A DNA stretch of 64,000 nt from Nonomuraea harbinensis (lineage in GTDB: Bacteria > Actinomycetota > Actinomycetes > Streptosporangiales > Streptosporangiaceae): contig NZ_JAHKRN010000049.1 in the NCBI RefSeq assembly GCF_019396385.1, positions 1-64,000 on the forward strand. Direction: 5' to 3'. The notes under the pieces were generated by a model that made no database searches, was not told where the DNA came from, and worked only from the letters and a program-made list of their open reading frames with translations. The position numbers and the translations under genes were made by a program. Each line of letters opens with the position of its first letter. Position 1 is the first letter of the stretch. Of the stretch, positions 1 to 8,792 are shown one piece after another.

Positions 1-675
1 GGATGTAGGTGAATCTCTGAAATCGCGTCTCTAGGGGCTTTCGGGTGTCTGCATCTCTCACGGCTGGATGACCTGCAGTTTCAGCTCTGCAGGACCTCCA
101 GGACCCGCGAATTACGTCGAACCCGGGAAGGACATATGGCACACCTCTCTATGTTCCGCTATCAGCCTCGGCTCAGCGGGGATACCAACACTCCCCAGAA
201 CACAGAATCTCCTGACAGGGTACGACCCTCACACGTCACGGAAAGCCGGTAATCGCGATAAACCTGTGCTCCATCTCTAGTGGGCGGCCCCGAAACGGTG
301 ACGCTCTGCAGCCCCAGACAGCACACGGCTCCACTACGATTCGTAGAATATGTGAACGTCCGGTCGTTCACTCAACGTGGACACAAAGGCCGAAACGCCA
401 AGAACACGCGAATGCGTCGTACAGAGCCGGGAACATCGGTGGGCCATGTACGGCCGGTGGCGCTCGCCCTTCGGATGCAGACGTTCTGCACATGTGAAGG
501 CCAGGGACGTCGGCCCTGTCTGTCGTTCGCGGTTCGACTCCACTCTGGTGTTGACCAAGGCCGAGGCACTCACGAACGTCACGGAGCAGACCTGGCCGGG
601 CTCATCAAGAACTGGGATCTTCCCATTTGAGCCAGCCGCGGTCTCGGCCCTTGATCGCCAGGCCTGGTTCCACGG
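1..675. other. Gene-free region at the left edge
   Basis: No convincing gene is seen in these 675 bases. GC content and third-position bias are visibly lower than in the genes to the right, and the open frames of 60-150 codons overlap each other on both strands without recognisable domains or good ribosome binding sites. One plus-strand frame ending at 630 closes with a protein-like tail (LIKNWDLPI), which could be the debris of a lost gene, but I cannot assign a family. The only clear structure is a pair of palindromes at 334-371. Confidence 0.5.
334..371. promoter_or_regulatory. Two adjacent palindromes, possible regulator binding sites
   Basis: CTACGA-T-TCGTAG (334-346) is a perfect inverted repeat with 6-bp arms. 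Six bases later GTGAACG-TCCGGT-CGTTCAC (352-371) has 7-bp arms around a near-palindromic centre. Such symmetry suits a dimeric repressor site rather than a terminator. No gene start lies close by, so the target is unknown. Confidence 0.35.
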
Positions 676-1140
676 TCAGGGGCGTCGCCGGGTGAGACGG
701 CGGCCCTTGAGGAACAAGAGCGTGCCGACCGGGGTGAACACCAGGCCCAGTGCGCCGGTGATCAGCGGGGCCAGGAACGCCGACCAGAACGAGGAGATCC
801 GCGCGTCGGACGGGTCGTCCGGGTCGTAGGCGACGGGCACGCTCTCGCCCTCCGCGTAGGCCGGTGGGTTGCTGCCCGTGGAGCTCTGGAACGAATACTG
901 CCTGCCGTCGACCGTGAACTCCACGGTTGGAAACCACGTGGTGCTGCGGCGGATGTAGCCGTCGGAATTCCGGGTCGTGCTGGTCCGTGCGGTCAGCTCC
1001 ACCACGGTCCCGTCTGTCCGCTGGGCCGAGGCCAGGAAGCTGGCCGTGGAGGCGGCCAGCGCGATGGTGACGCAGAGCAGGACCAGACCGATCAGGCCGA
1101 AGATTCCGCCGACGAGGGTAAAGAGCCGTCCGTTGTGCAT
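676..1140 (-). CDS. DUF3592 domain-containing membrane protein
   Basis: A 154-residue protein starting at the ATG ending at 1140 (MHNGRLFTLV). The order is a first membrane segment at about residues 6-28, an extracytoplasmic beta-rich stretch of about 75 residues, and a second membrane segment near residues 118-140 followed by an Arg-rich cytoplasmic tail. The central stretch has the usual DUF3592 features: TDGTVVEL, a PTVEFTVDGRQYSF core and a VPVAYDPDDP strand. The family has no known enzymatic role. It is not tightly coupled to the sigma-factor operon on its 5' side, since 74 bases separate it from the next gene. A longer frame reaches 1812, but that part is an antisense shadow of the neighbouring gene. 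Confidence 0.75.
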   Translation of the reverse strand: MHNGRLFTLVGGIFGLIGLVLLCVTIALAASTASFLASAQRTDGTVVELTARTSTTRNSDGYIRRSTTWFPTVEFTVDGRQYSFQSSTGSNPPAYAEGESVPVAYDPDDPSDARISSFWSAFLAPLITGALGLVFTPVGTLLFLKGRRLTRRRP

Positions 1141-1214
1141 GGGACGAGTGTGCCAATACCGGTGCCGGGCGCGCTGCCCCCTGTTGCCGCAGTCGGGCAG
1201 CGCCACATGGCCGG

Positions 1215-2435
1215 CTAGCGTTGCGGGCGCCGGCCCAGCTTGTCGGTCCAGCCGAACTCCTCGAAGGTCACGCGGACCGTGTCCTCGCCCTTCTCGGCCA
1301 CCGAGTACTCCAGCAGTTCCGCCGTGTCCTCGTCGACGACGAGCTGGAACTCGTACCCGTCGTCGCTCTCGACCGCCAGGCCGACCCCCGCGCGCCCGGT
1401 GGCGTCCTCGACCTCGCCGTGGGAGGTGATGCCGGGCTGGTCGGCGAGGATACGGAAGATGGCCGCCCGGGTGCCGGGAGTGGTCGGGGCGGTCATCAGG
1501 TCGACGGTGGTCTGCCACAGGTAGAGGTCGAACTCCTTGTGCGGGTCCGGCAGTTTCGCGAACTGGGCGCGCAGGCGGCCGGCCAGCGCCTTCTTCGACG
1601 TGGGCAGGTCGCCGACGTTCTGCATGGTGATGTCCATGTTGGGGATCGACAGGGGCCGCGGAAGGTTGTCGTCGACGCTCTTGGGCTTGTCCTCCGCCAG
1701 TTTCGGCGAGCCCTCCTCCTTCCACTTGGCCTCGTCCTGCGGTGAGGGGAAGACGACCTCGTGGTCGCTGCTCTTCACGCGGTGGGTGCCGCCGAGCCGC
1801 TTCGGCCGCCACCGTTCCTCGGACTCGACGATGTACGCCCGGTACGGGGGCCCGTCGGGCTGGATGCTCTTGCGCAGGTTCTCCAGCTTCTTGTTGTACT
1901 TCTCGTTGATCGCCACCAGCTCGTCGTCCTCGGCGCCGGTCCTGTCGACCTCCGCCTGCTCCTGGAGCTGGAGCTTCCGCGCCTCGGTCCAGAACTCCTC
2001 CGGCAGGTGGGAGGTGGGATGGGTCGTACGCTGTCGCACGTACCAGTAGTCGCCGGTCGCGGCGGGCTCGCGCAGCGCGGTGGCCGCGGCGGCGAGCAGG
2101 AAGGATCGGGCGTCGATCCGGGTGGCCGGCGACGCCCCCGTGCCGCCGGTCGTGCTCCCGGGGGTGCTCGAAGCCGCGACCGGCGGGGTGTCGCCGGCGG
2201 GCGCGCCGGACAGCACACCGGTGGAGACGACGACCGCCCCGGCGGCGACCGCGGCGACCGCGCCGGTGGCCAGGAGGAACAGGGGGCGTCTCGGCGCGGG
2301 TGCCGGGTTCCGGGTGCTGCTGAACGTTCGGGCGAGGTCCTCGCGGCGGCGCCGCCGGTAGCTCGCCTCGGCGAGTTCGTCCAGCTCATCGGGCCTGAGC
2401 CGGGCGAACATACGGTCGGTCATGTCTTCCCCCAC
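1215..2435 (-). CDS. CU044_5270 family membrane protein, likely partner of the ECF sigma factor
   Basis: About 400 residues. The N-terminal cytoplasmic segment is rich in Arg and Glu, followed by one membrane helix at about residues 55-75 and a long extracytoplasmic domain with the family hallmark ARSFLLAAAATALREP then YWYVRQRTTHP. Proteins of this family sit directly behind ECF sigma factors in actinomycetes and are thought to be their membrane-bound antagonists or sensors. That role is inferred from context here. The start is either GTG at 2435 (GGAGAG upstream) or ATG at 2423 (MTDRMF, preceded by GGGGAAG). Only five bases separate the GTG from the sigma-factor stop, so the pair is probably cotranscribed. 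Confidence 0.75.
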   Translation of the reverse strand: MGEDMTDRMFARLRPDELDELAEASYRRRRREDLARTFSSTRNPAPAPRRPLFLLATGAVAAVAAGAVVVSTGVLSGAPAGDTPPVAASSTPGSTTGGTGASPATRIDARSFLLAAAATALREPAATGDYWYVRQRTTHPTSHLPEEFWTEARKLQLQEQAEVDRTGAEDDELVAINEKYNKKLENLRKSIQPDGPPYRAYIVESEERWRPKRLGGTHRVKSSDHEVVFPSPQDEAKWKEEGSPKLAEDKPKSVDDNLPRPLSIPNMDITMQNVGDLPTSKKALAGRLRAQFAKLPDPHKEFDLYLWQTTVDLMTAPTTPGTRAAIFRILADQPGITSHGEVEDATGRAGVGLAVESDDGYEFQLVVDEDTAELLEYSVAEKGEDTVRVTFEEFGWTDKLGRRPQR

Positions 2436-2440
2436 GGGTG

Positions 2441-2992
2441 TCAGCTCTCCTCGGCGAAGTGGCCGCGCGTCTGTCGCATCGGCCGTCGCGCGGCTCCCAT
2501 TTCCTGGCGCAGCCTGCTGTCGAGCCGCTTGCGCGCCCGGTGCAGCCGGACGTTGAACGCTCGCGCCGAGCAGCCCATGACCGTCGCGGCCTGGCCGGGC
2601 GTCAGGCCGTACCAGGTGGCCAGGATCATCGCCTCCACGTCCTTCTCGGGAAGGGCGCGCAAGGCGGAGATGGCCTGCTCCCGGTCCACCACGTGCTCGG
2701 CGACATCCCAGGCGACGTGCTCCTGCTCACTGGTCAGCTTGGCGATCCGCTCGACCAGGTCCTCGCGCCGGTACCGCACGTCACGCTGCTTGGCGAGCTT
2801 GTTGCGGGCGACGCCGAGCAGCCACGGCAGCACCTGCTCGGGCAACTCGTCGAGCCGCCGCCAGGCCACGAGGAACGTCTCGCTGCACACGTCCTCGGCC
2901 ACGCCCTGGTCGACGCGGAGCAGCACATAGCCCAGTACGTTCCGGTAGTACCGGTCGTACAGCAGGGTGAATCGTTCTTCGGGATCGTCCAC
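2441..2992 (-). CDS. ECF-type RNA polymerase sigma factor
   Basis: A 183-residue sigma-70 family protein with only regions 2 and 4, as expected of an extracytoplasmic-function factor. Region 2 (about residues 8-80) contains YDRYYRNVLGYVLLR and the DVCSETFLVAWRRL helix that binds core polymerase and the -10 element. Region 4 (about residues 110-165) contains LRALPEKDVEAMILATWYGL and the helix-turn-helix TPGQAATVMGCSARAFNVRL for -35 recognition. The downstream membrane protein probably controls its activity. A promoter for autoregulation may lie in the 64 bases before the start, but I could not define it. Confidence 0.88.
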   Translation of the reverse strand: MDDPEERFTLLYDRYYRNVLGYVLLRVDQGVAEDVCSETFLVAWRRLDELPEQVLPWLLGVARNKLAKQRDVRYRREDLVERIAKLTSEQEHVAWDVAEHVVDREQAISALRALPEKDVEAMILATWYGLTPGQAATVMGCSARAFNVRLHRARKRLDSRLRQEMGAARRPMRQTRGHFAEES

Positions 2993-3056
2993 ACCCAGTA
3001 GTCCCGCCGGCCGCCGCTCGATTACCGCCGGGCCCGGACTTGTTCCAGCCGCCTGA

Positions 3057-4421
3057 TCATTCGCTCGTGGAGATGTCGAGAACGGCGCCGTCCGGGGTGT
3101 GCGCCTTGACGCGGAACTCGGTGGTCTTCCCGCCGGTCATGCCGAAACGCCCGGTGCCTCCCGCGCCGATGACCATGTAGCCGGTATCCCGGACGATCGA
3201 CAGTCCGTTGTCCGCGGCGGAGAGCAGGTATCTTCCGCCGTTGACGGAGACCACGACCGGCTTGGACACCTTGATCTGGCACGTGCCGTCCCGGCAGGCG
3301 GCGAGGTCTCCGCCGTCCTCGGCGGACGGCAGAGGAGTGGCGCCGGGTTCACCGGACGAGGTCAGCGGCTCGCACTGAGGAGCCAGATCGTACGAGGCGA
3401 GGAGTTCCGGATGACCGGCGACCAGATCGGGCAGGTCCGCCGCGGGCTCCAGCCCGGCCGTCGCCCGGGACACCTGCCTGACCTGCTTCTTCAGCTGACC
3501 GACGGGGAGCTGCATCAGGAAGAACCGGTCCCCTTCGGGTAGTTTCGCGCGCGCTTTCTTGACTCTGGAGGCCAGGCTCGCGCGGTACTCGTCCACGGCC
3601 GGGATGCCGGTGGCGGGGACTTCGGCGAGCGCGTCCCGCATCCGGTCCAGACGCGTCCCGGCGGAGGAGATGTACTCCGCCAATCGTGACCCGAGGAACG
3701 GGGCGAATCGCGGATCCCCTGTCAGCGGATCGTCGAACGGATCCGCCCTCAGGGACGCCATGGAATCCCTGAGGGGGCACATTCTGGCGGCCCAGCCGAC
3801 CAGCGCCCGGGTCGGCGCGGAGACGTTCGCCTTCGACGGGGTGGACGGCGTCAACGGTGTGCAACCTGGCGCGAGGTCATGGGAGACGGCCAACGCCTGA
3901 TCGCTCTTGACCACCTGAGTGAGAATCGTCGCTTGCGGGGGGATCGCGCCCACCGCCGCGGCCAGCCGCTCGGCCGTGGACAGCTTCTTCTTGTCCGCGG
4001 CCTTCGTGATCGCGTCGATGTCCTCGGGCAGTTGCCCCTGTATCTCCTTGAGGACTTTCAGCAGCCGCGCGGATTCCGCGTCCGCCGCACCGTTGCCTGA
4101 CGGGGACACGGACTCGACCGCCTGGATCGCGCCGCCGACCGTGGAGCTCACGCTGCTGAGGTACCACTCGGCCTCGAAGCCCTCCATGTCCTCCTCGTGT
4201 CCCTCCCGTAACGGGCCGTCCACCTGCTGGGTGGTGAGGCACATCGTCTCCGCCCAGCCGACCAGCGCCCGGGCCGGCGCAGGCGAAGGACGAGGCGAAG
4301 GCGGAGGAGAGGAGGGCGCCGCCGCTGGAGGACCACCGGCGCCGCACCCCACGCTGACGATCAGTCCTGTCCCGAGCGCCAGCACCGTGCGCCGGCGTCT
4401 CCGTGGCACCACGCTCATCAT
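3057..4421 (-). CDS. Secreted lipoprotein with two repeated domains and a C-terminal CxDGxC domain
   Basis: A 454-residue protein. The N-terminus has an Arg cluster, a hydrophobic stretch and a lipobox ending SVGC near residue 26, so it is predicted to be a membrane-anchored lipoprotein. A Pro/Ser/Ala linker follows. Two related helical segments come next, each opening with ALVGWA and a methionine-cysteine (ETMC or ARMC) and closing with SHDLAPGC or SYDLAPQC, which suggests internal duplication. The last 80 residues start with ACRDGTC, carry a KPVVVSVNG strand and are Gly-rich. The same pattern is the whole of the mature small secreted protein at 7403-7780. Function unknown. It lies between the sigma factor and the Ser/Thr kinase on the same strand, so a role in envelope signalling is a guess. 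Confidence 0.6.
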   Translation of the reverse strand: MMSVVPRRRRRTVLALGTGLIVSVGCGAGGPPAAAPSSPPPSPRPSPAPARALVGWAETMCLTTQQVDGPLREGHEEDMEGFEAEWYLSSVSSTVGGAIQAVESVSPSGNGAADAESARLLKVLKEIQGQLPEDIDAITKAADKKKLSTAERLAAAVGAIPPQATILTQVVKSDQALAVSHDLAPGCTPLTPSTPSKANVSAPTRALVGWAARMCPLRDSMASLRADPFDDPLTGDPRFAPFLGSRLAEYISSAGTRLDRMRDALAEVPATGIPAVDEYRASLASRVKKARAKLPEGDRFFLMQLPVGQLKKQVRQVSRATAGLEPAADLPDLVAGHPELLASYDLAPQCEPLTSSGEPGATPLPSAEDGGDLAACRDGTCQIKVSKPVVVSVNGGRYLLSAADNGLSIVRDTGYMVIGAGGTGRFGMTGGKTTEFRVKAHTPDGAVLDISTSE

Positions 4422-4490
4422 GTCCGCCCTTCCGCTCGGCAGGATGAGGCTATGCGGCCTCCTTCGGGAGGGGTCCCGGCGTGTGATGCC

Positions 4491-6431
4491 TCACGAACCG
4501 GTGGGGTTGATCGTGAAGAACGGGGCGAGCTCGGCCTCGTCCGGGGACTCCAGCAGCCTTCGCAGCAGTTTGCCGTCGAAAGCCACCACGCGCACCTCGT
4601 CATGGGTGCCGTTGTCGTTCTCCCAGCAGTAGAGATGCGACTCGTCGTACCAGCCGAGGACCTTGTCGCAGTCAGAGGAGAACCTCTGCACCTGCTTGCC
4701 GGTGGCGGCGTCCCAGAGGCAGTGGTCGCTTTCGTCGTCACCCGGGCAGTCGGTCACGAACACCCTGCCCGAGGGCGAGAAGAGGTCGACGGTGCCGGAG
4801 GCCAGCGGCCCCACGCCCGGCAGGTCGCGCGTGCGTTCGCCGGCGGCGTCGAAGAAGCGCAACCCCTCGTCCTCGCCGTAGACGATGACGACGCCCTGAT
4901 CGGCGCCGTCCCAGCCGAAGTCGCTGTCACGGATCGACTCGTCGGCCACGTCGACCACCCGGACCTTGCTCTGGGCCACGTCGTTCCCGGCCACGTCGAC
5001 GATGGCGAAGCCCAGGGTGGTCCAGACGTCCTTGCCCTGCTTGTTCTCCAGCTTCCTGTTGAGGTTCAGGAGGACCTTGGAACTGTCCTTCGACCAGGCT
5101 CGGATGCTGGTGTCCAATGGTTTCCGTACGGTCTTGACCCGGAAACTGGAGCCCGCCTGCCGATCGGTGATGAGGATCGAGTCGTACCCGTCCGAGGTGT
5201 AGTCGTCCGGCCTTCCCACGAGATAGCGGCCGTCGGGGGACACCCGCGACTCCAGGTTGCCCGGATACCTGTCGAACTTCCCTCGCAGCGACTGCCTGGC
5301 ATAGTTGACGTCGTCGTCGAGTTTCTTGTCGTAGGCCTCGTACGACGTCAGGGTGATCGGGTCGGACGGGCTCTCGTTGAGCGTGATCGGCCCGCCGGGC
5401 AGCGTGGTCGGCGAAGGCGCGGCCGTGGACTCCGCCGCGGTCGGTGGGGGTGTGGGCGTGCCCGTCCGCAGCGAGCCGACCAGCACTGTCGCGGCCACCA
5501 CGGCGGCCGCGACGACCAGGGCCGCGGCGGCGACGACGAACGGCCTGCGCGACGTCCTGCCACCGTCAGTGGGCGGAGCGCCGTCCGGGGCGGCCTGCCT
5601 CGTTCCCTCCACGAGCGGGTCGGCGCCGAGCTCCGGATTGCGCAGCAGGCGCGTGATCACGTCCATGGCCGTCGGCCGGCGCTCCGGTTCCTTGGCCAGG
5701 CACTGCCGCACCAGCTCGCCCAGCCGTTCGTCGAGCGCGCCCAGATCGGGCTCCCCCGTGAGCACGCGGTTCATCACGGCGTGCGTCCCGTCGTTGCCGA
5801 ACGGCGCCCGCCCGCAGGACGCGAAGACGATCGTGCCGGCCCAGGAGAACAGGTCGGCCGCCGATCCGAGTCCGAGCCCCCTGATCTGCTCGGGAGCCAT
5901 GTACGCGGGGGTCCCGATCTGCGTGCTGCTCGTCATGGTGGCCGGGCCGAGCGTGCGCGCGATGCCGAAGTCGATCACGCGCGGGCCGTCGGCGCCCATG
6001 ATGACGTTGCCGGGTTTGAAATCCCGGTGCACCACGCCGGCATCGTGGATCGCGGCGAGCGCGGTGGCGGTGCCGATGGCCAGCCGCTCCAGGTCGCCGC
6101 CGGAGAGCGGGCCGTCCTCCCTGACGATCCGCTCCAGCGAGCGGCCCTCGACGTACTCGCTGACGATGTACGGCCGGCCCTGCTCGACACCGGTGCTGAG
6201 CACAGCCGCGGTGCAGAACGTCGCCACCCGCCGGGAGAGCGTCGCCTCCTGCATGAAGCGCGCCATGCTCTCCTCGTCGGACGGGTGCAGCCATTTGACG
6301 GCCACGCGCGCGTTCATCGGAGTCATGGCGAGGTAGACGACACCCTGCCCGCCTTGGCCCAGCCTGCCGAGGAGTTTGAGACCGCCTAACTCCTCGGGGT
6401 CGCCGGAAGTCAGCGGCATGTAATCAACCAT
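4491..6431 (-). CDS. Transmembrane Ser/Thr protein kinase with C-terminal propeller-like sensor
   Basis: A 646-residue receptor-type kinase. The N-terminal kinase domain (about residues 15-265) has a Gly-rich loop (GRLGQGGQGVVY), Lys46 in VAVKWL, catalytic loop HRDFKPGN with Asp137, DFG with Asp154, and TPAYMAPEQ. A Pro-rich juxtamembrane stretch and one membrane helix (about 297-321) follow. The extracellular part of about 320 residues has repeated strands of the WD/YVTN kind (SPDGRYLVG, WSKDSSKVLLNL, SPSGRVFVTDC, VLGWYDESHLYCWE), probably a beta-propeller. It should phosphorylate Ser/Thr on target proteins in response to an outside signal. The divergent gene 107 bases away encodes an FHA protein, a natural phosphothreonine reader and candidate partner. 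No strong Shine-Dalgarno is seen before the start. Confidence 0.9.
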   Translation of the reverse strand: MVDYMPLTSGDPEELGGLKLLGRLGQGGQGVVYLAMTPMNARVAVKWLHPSDEESMARFMQEATLSRRVATFCTAAVLSTGVEQGRPYIVSEYVEGRSLERIVREDGPLSGGDLERLAIGTATALAAIHDAGVVHRDFKPGNVIMGADGPRVIDFGIARTLGPATMTSSTQIGTPAYMAPEQIRGLGLGSAADLFSWAGTIVFASCGRAPFGNDGTHAVMNRVLTGEPDLGALDERLGELVRQCLAKEPERRPTAMDVITRLLRNPELGADPLVEGTRQAAPDGAPPTDGGRTSRRPFVVAAAALVVAAAVVAATVLVGSLRTGTPTPPPTAAESTAAPSPTTLPGGPITLNESPSDPITLTSYEAYDKKLDDDVNYARQSLRGKFDRYPGNLESRVSPDGRYLVGRPDDYTSDGYDSILITDRQAGSSFRVKTVRKPLDTSIRAWSKDSSKVLLNLNRKLENKQGKDVWTTLGFAIVDVAGNDVAQSKVRVVDVADESIRDSDFGWDGADQGVVIVYGEDEGLRFFDAAGERTRDLPGVGPLASGTVDLFSPSGRVFVTDCPGDDESDHCLWDAATGKQVQRFSSDCDKVLGWYDESHLYCWENDNGTHDEVRVVAFDGKLLRRLLESPDEAELAPFFTINPTGS

Positions 6432-6538
6432 GTGGTAATTGTGATCCTTCGGAGTGGATCTGCCATAGCCTTACCGAGCGGCGAACGTACCCGAACTTCC
6501 CTCTGTCAGGTCTGCCGTGCTCGTGAAAGGTTAGCGGC

Positions 6539-7360
6539 ATGGCATCGGCGAAACACGGCCCCCGCAGCAAGGTGGACCTCCTGCCGAAGGAGTCCGTCTC
6601 CGGCGGACTTCCGGCGGACGTGCCGGGCAGCCTGTACGTCCGGGGGACCAACGGCGGGATCCGCGTCGCGCCGGACGCCGGGTTCGACGTGGTGTTCGGG
6701 CGCTGCGAGCCGGATGTCCACGTCTGTGTCGGCCTGGACGACCCGTACGTCAGCCGGCAGCACGGATTCATCACCTACGAGAACGCGCGATGGGTCCTGT
6801 GCAACCTCGGCAACCTGCCCATCCGCCTTCCGGGCGGGCGGCTGGTGCTCACCGGACACCGCGCGCCGCTGCCGGTGGCCCACACACCGCTGTTCATCGT
6901 CGCCCCCCGGCAGGAGCACCTGTTCGAAACACGGATCGTCATGGCATCGCACCCGGCGACGCGGGTCCCCCAGGAGGCCGACACCCGCGACCCGGACGGA
7001 TGGCCACTCAGCACCGTCGAGCGCCTGGTCCTGGTCTGCCTGGGCCAGCGGTATCTCCGGCCCGAGCCCTGGCCCCAGCCGTTGACCTGGGCCCAGGTCG
7101 CCGACGAGCTCGGCCGCCTCCGTCCCGCGGACAAGTGGACCGCGAAGCGGGCCGCCCACATCGTCACCCAGACGCGTAAGCGGCTCAGCGCCAAGGTGCC
7201 CGGGCTGCTGGAGGAGGAGATCCCGCCGCCGCTGGGCAACACGCTCAACCACAACTTGATCATGGCCCTGCTGGTCTCCGCCACGATCGGCCCCTCCGAC
7301 CTCCGGCTCCTCGACGAACCGGCCGGCCCGCCTCCCGGCACGGTCGATCCGATCCCGTGA
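6539..7360 (+). CDS. FHA domain protein
   Basis: A 273-residue cytoplasmic protein starting at ATG 6539 after GAAAGG. The FHA fold lies at about residues 25-125: a GIRVAP strand, VVFGR, then the phosphopeptide-binding signature DPYVSRQH followed by a GNLPIRL loop. The second half (about 145-250) is helical and contains TWAQVADEL and KRAAHIVTQTRKRL, resembling a small winged-helix or sigma-like DNA-binding segment; that is an impression only. It is transcribed divergently from the Ser/Thr kinase, which suggests that it reads the kinase's phosphothreonine mark. Confidence 0.8.
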   Translation: MASAKHGPRSKVDLLPKESVSGGLPADVPGSLYVRGTNGGIRVAPDAGFDVVFGRCEPDVHVCVGLDDPYVSRQHGFITYENARWVLCNLGNLPIRLPGGRLVLTGHRAPLPVAHTPLFIVAPRQEHLFETRIVMASHPATRVPQEADTRDPDGWPLSTVERLVLVCLGQRYLRPEPWPQPLTWAQVADELGRLRPADKWTAKRAAHIVTQTRKRLSAKVPGLLEEEIPPPLGNTLNHNLIMALLVSATIGPSDLRLLDEPAGPPPGTVDPIP

Positions 7361-7402
7361 AGCCCGGGACCCCTCCCGGACGGCGGCCTGTAAGAACAGA
7401 CC

Positions 7403-7780
7403 ATGAAACGGTTCTCCATCACCGCCATCGCCCTCGCGTGCGCACTCGCCGTGGCGCCGGCCCTCGCCGCGCAGCCGGCCGACGCCGCGGCCAAGCCGAA
7501 CCTGCGGAGCTGCTACGACGGGAAGTGTACGTTCACCTTCACCAAGCCGGTGAGCTTCCGGGTCTCCGCCACGTACGGCTCCCGCAAGATCCGCGTCTCC
7601 AAGGTGGACGCGGAAACGGTCGCCGTTCAGACGACCTCCGTACGCCGGGTCAACGGCCGGGTGTTGACGACCGGCGGCGGCGTCAACCTCGGGGAAGGCG
7701 GCCGGGGATCCGTCGGCGGCCTTTCGTTCCGCGTCCTGTCGGTCACCGACCGAGGGGCGACGATCCGCTTCACCGGCTGA
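7403..7780 (+). CDS. Small secreted protein with CxDGxC beta domain
   Basis: A 125-residue precursor. It has a classical Sec signal peptide (MKRF, hydrophobic Ala-rich core, cleavage expected after ADAAA near residue 30). The mature part of about 95 residues begins with the motif SCYDGKC, which could form a disulfide, then alternates short strands and ends in ATIRFTG. It matches the C-terminal domain of the lipoprotein at 3057-4421 in cysteine spacing, the following KPV and the Gly-rich middle. It lies 42 bases after the FHA gene and could share its transcript. Function unknown. Confidence 0.65.
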   Translation: MKRFSITAIALACALAVAPALAAQPADAAAKPNLRSCYDGKCTFTFTKPVSFRVSATYGSRKIRVSKVDAETVAVQTTSVRRVNGRVLTTGGGVNLGEGGRGSVGGLSFRVLSVTDRGATIRFTG

Positions 7781-7785
7781 CGGCG

Positions 7786-8792
7786 TCAGGCGTTCCAGCG
7801 CAGCGCGGTGGCGGCCCAGGTGTAGCCGGTGCCCGCGGCCAGCAGCAGCACGATGTCGTCCGGGTTGAGCCTGCCCGTGCGCGCCGCGCGGTCCAGGGCG
7901 AGGAGCGGGTCCACGCCGCTCATGTGTCCGGTGTCGTCCAGATAGAGGGCGCGGTCGGCGGGCAGTCCCAGGGCGGCGAGCAGGCCGTCGTGCATCGAGC
8001 GTTTCATGTGCAGGACGCACAGCTGGGCGACGTCGTGCAGCCCGAGGCCGGATCGCTTGAGCGCCCCTTCGGCCACCCGCACGAAGTTGGGCAGCGAGAC
8101 CCGGTCCAGGCCCTCTTTCATCGAGGCCGGGTCGGACACGTCGATCAGGTGCCGGCCGTTCCTGACCGTCTGCTCGCTGGCGGGCTCGACGCTGCCGCCG
8201 GCGGGGACCCGTACCTGGTGGGAGAAGGAACCGTCGGTGATCATCTCGCTTTCGAGCAGTTCGGCGACACCGCCGTCACGGGTGAGCAGCGCCGCGGCGG
8301 CGCCGTCCCCGAAGTTGAAGGCGAAGCGGGAGCGGTTGTTGGTGTAGTCGAGCAGGTACGACTCCCGGCTGGCCGCGACCGCGAGCACCCGCCGCAGGTG
8401 CGGCTCGGCGACCATCAGGTCCCGGCAGACCCGGAAGGCCACCGGAGTGCCGCAGGAGACGTAGTCGAGCTCAAGGGCGAAGGCGCGGTGCGTGCCGAGC
8501 AGGTGGGCGATCCGCGGCGCGGCCTGCCATACGGCGTGGTCCTTCCAGGTCGAGCCGAAGTAGACGACCGCGTCCACGTCGGCGGGGTCGGTCCCGGTCT
8601 CGGCCAGCACCCGGGCGCCCGCCTTCGCCGCCATGTCGGTGACGTGTTCGCCGGGTGGCGCGATGTGCTTGCCCCTCAGCCCGAACCGCTCGACGATCAC
8701 GTCCTCCGGGATCCGCTCAGGGCCGAGATCTCGGTCGCGGTCATCCGGTGGCGTGGCAGGTAACTCGCGGTTCCGGCGATGCGCACGGTCAC
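7786..8792 (-). pseudogene. 3-oxoacyl-ACP synthase III-like gene, frameshifted near the 5' end
   Basis: The full-length reading begins at GTG 8792 (VTVRIAGTASYLP, with GAGGAGAAGC just upstream), overlapping the LivM stop by four bases. It reads about 24 residues (to EISALSG), then needs one extra base near 8720 to enter the main frame, which opens IPEDVIVERFGL and runs 300 residues to 7786. The body is a thiolase-fold KAS-III: ELDYVSCGTPVAF with the active-site Cys, NFGDGAAAALL, and the C-terminal GHMSGVDPL, with AAGTGYTWAATALRW at the end. The catalytic His and Asn of ordinary FabH (GNTS type) are replaced by less standard residues, so even the intact ancestor was probably a specialised acyltransferase. 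The frameshift may be real decay or a sequencing error. Starting at 8700 alone would lose the first strand. Confidence 0.75.

Noticed and set aside
352..371. GAAC/GTTC arms suggested an SOS (LexA) box
   Set aside because: The actinobacterial LexA box has four bases between GAAC and GTTC; here there are eight, so it does not fit.
377..829. A 150-codon plus-strand frame in the left edge region
   Set aside because: No ribosome binding site, no domain, and it runs into the antisense of the DUF3592 gene.
7786..8700. Treating the KAS-III gene as intact from ATG-like codon at 8700
   Set aside because: That start lacks the first beta strand, while a well-placed GTG with a ribosome binding site encodes the missing part in another frame.
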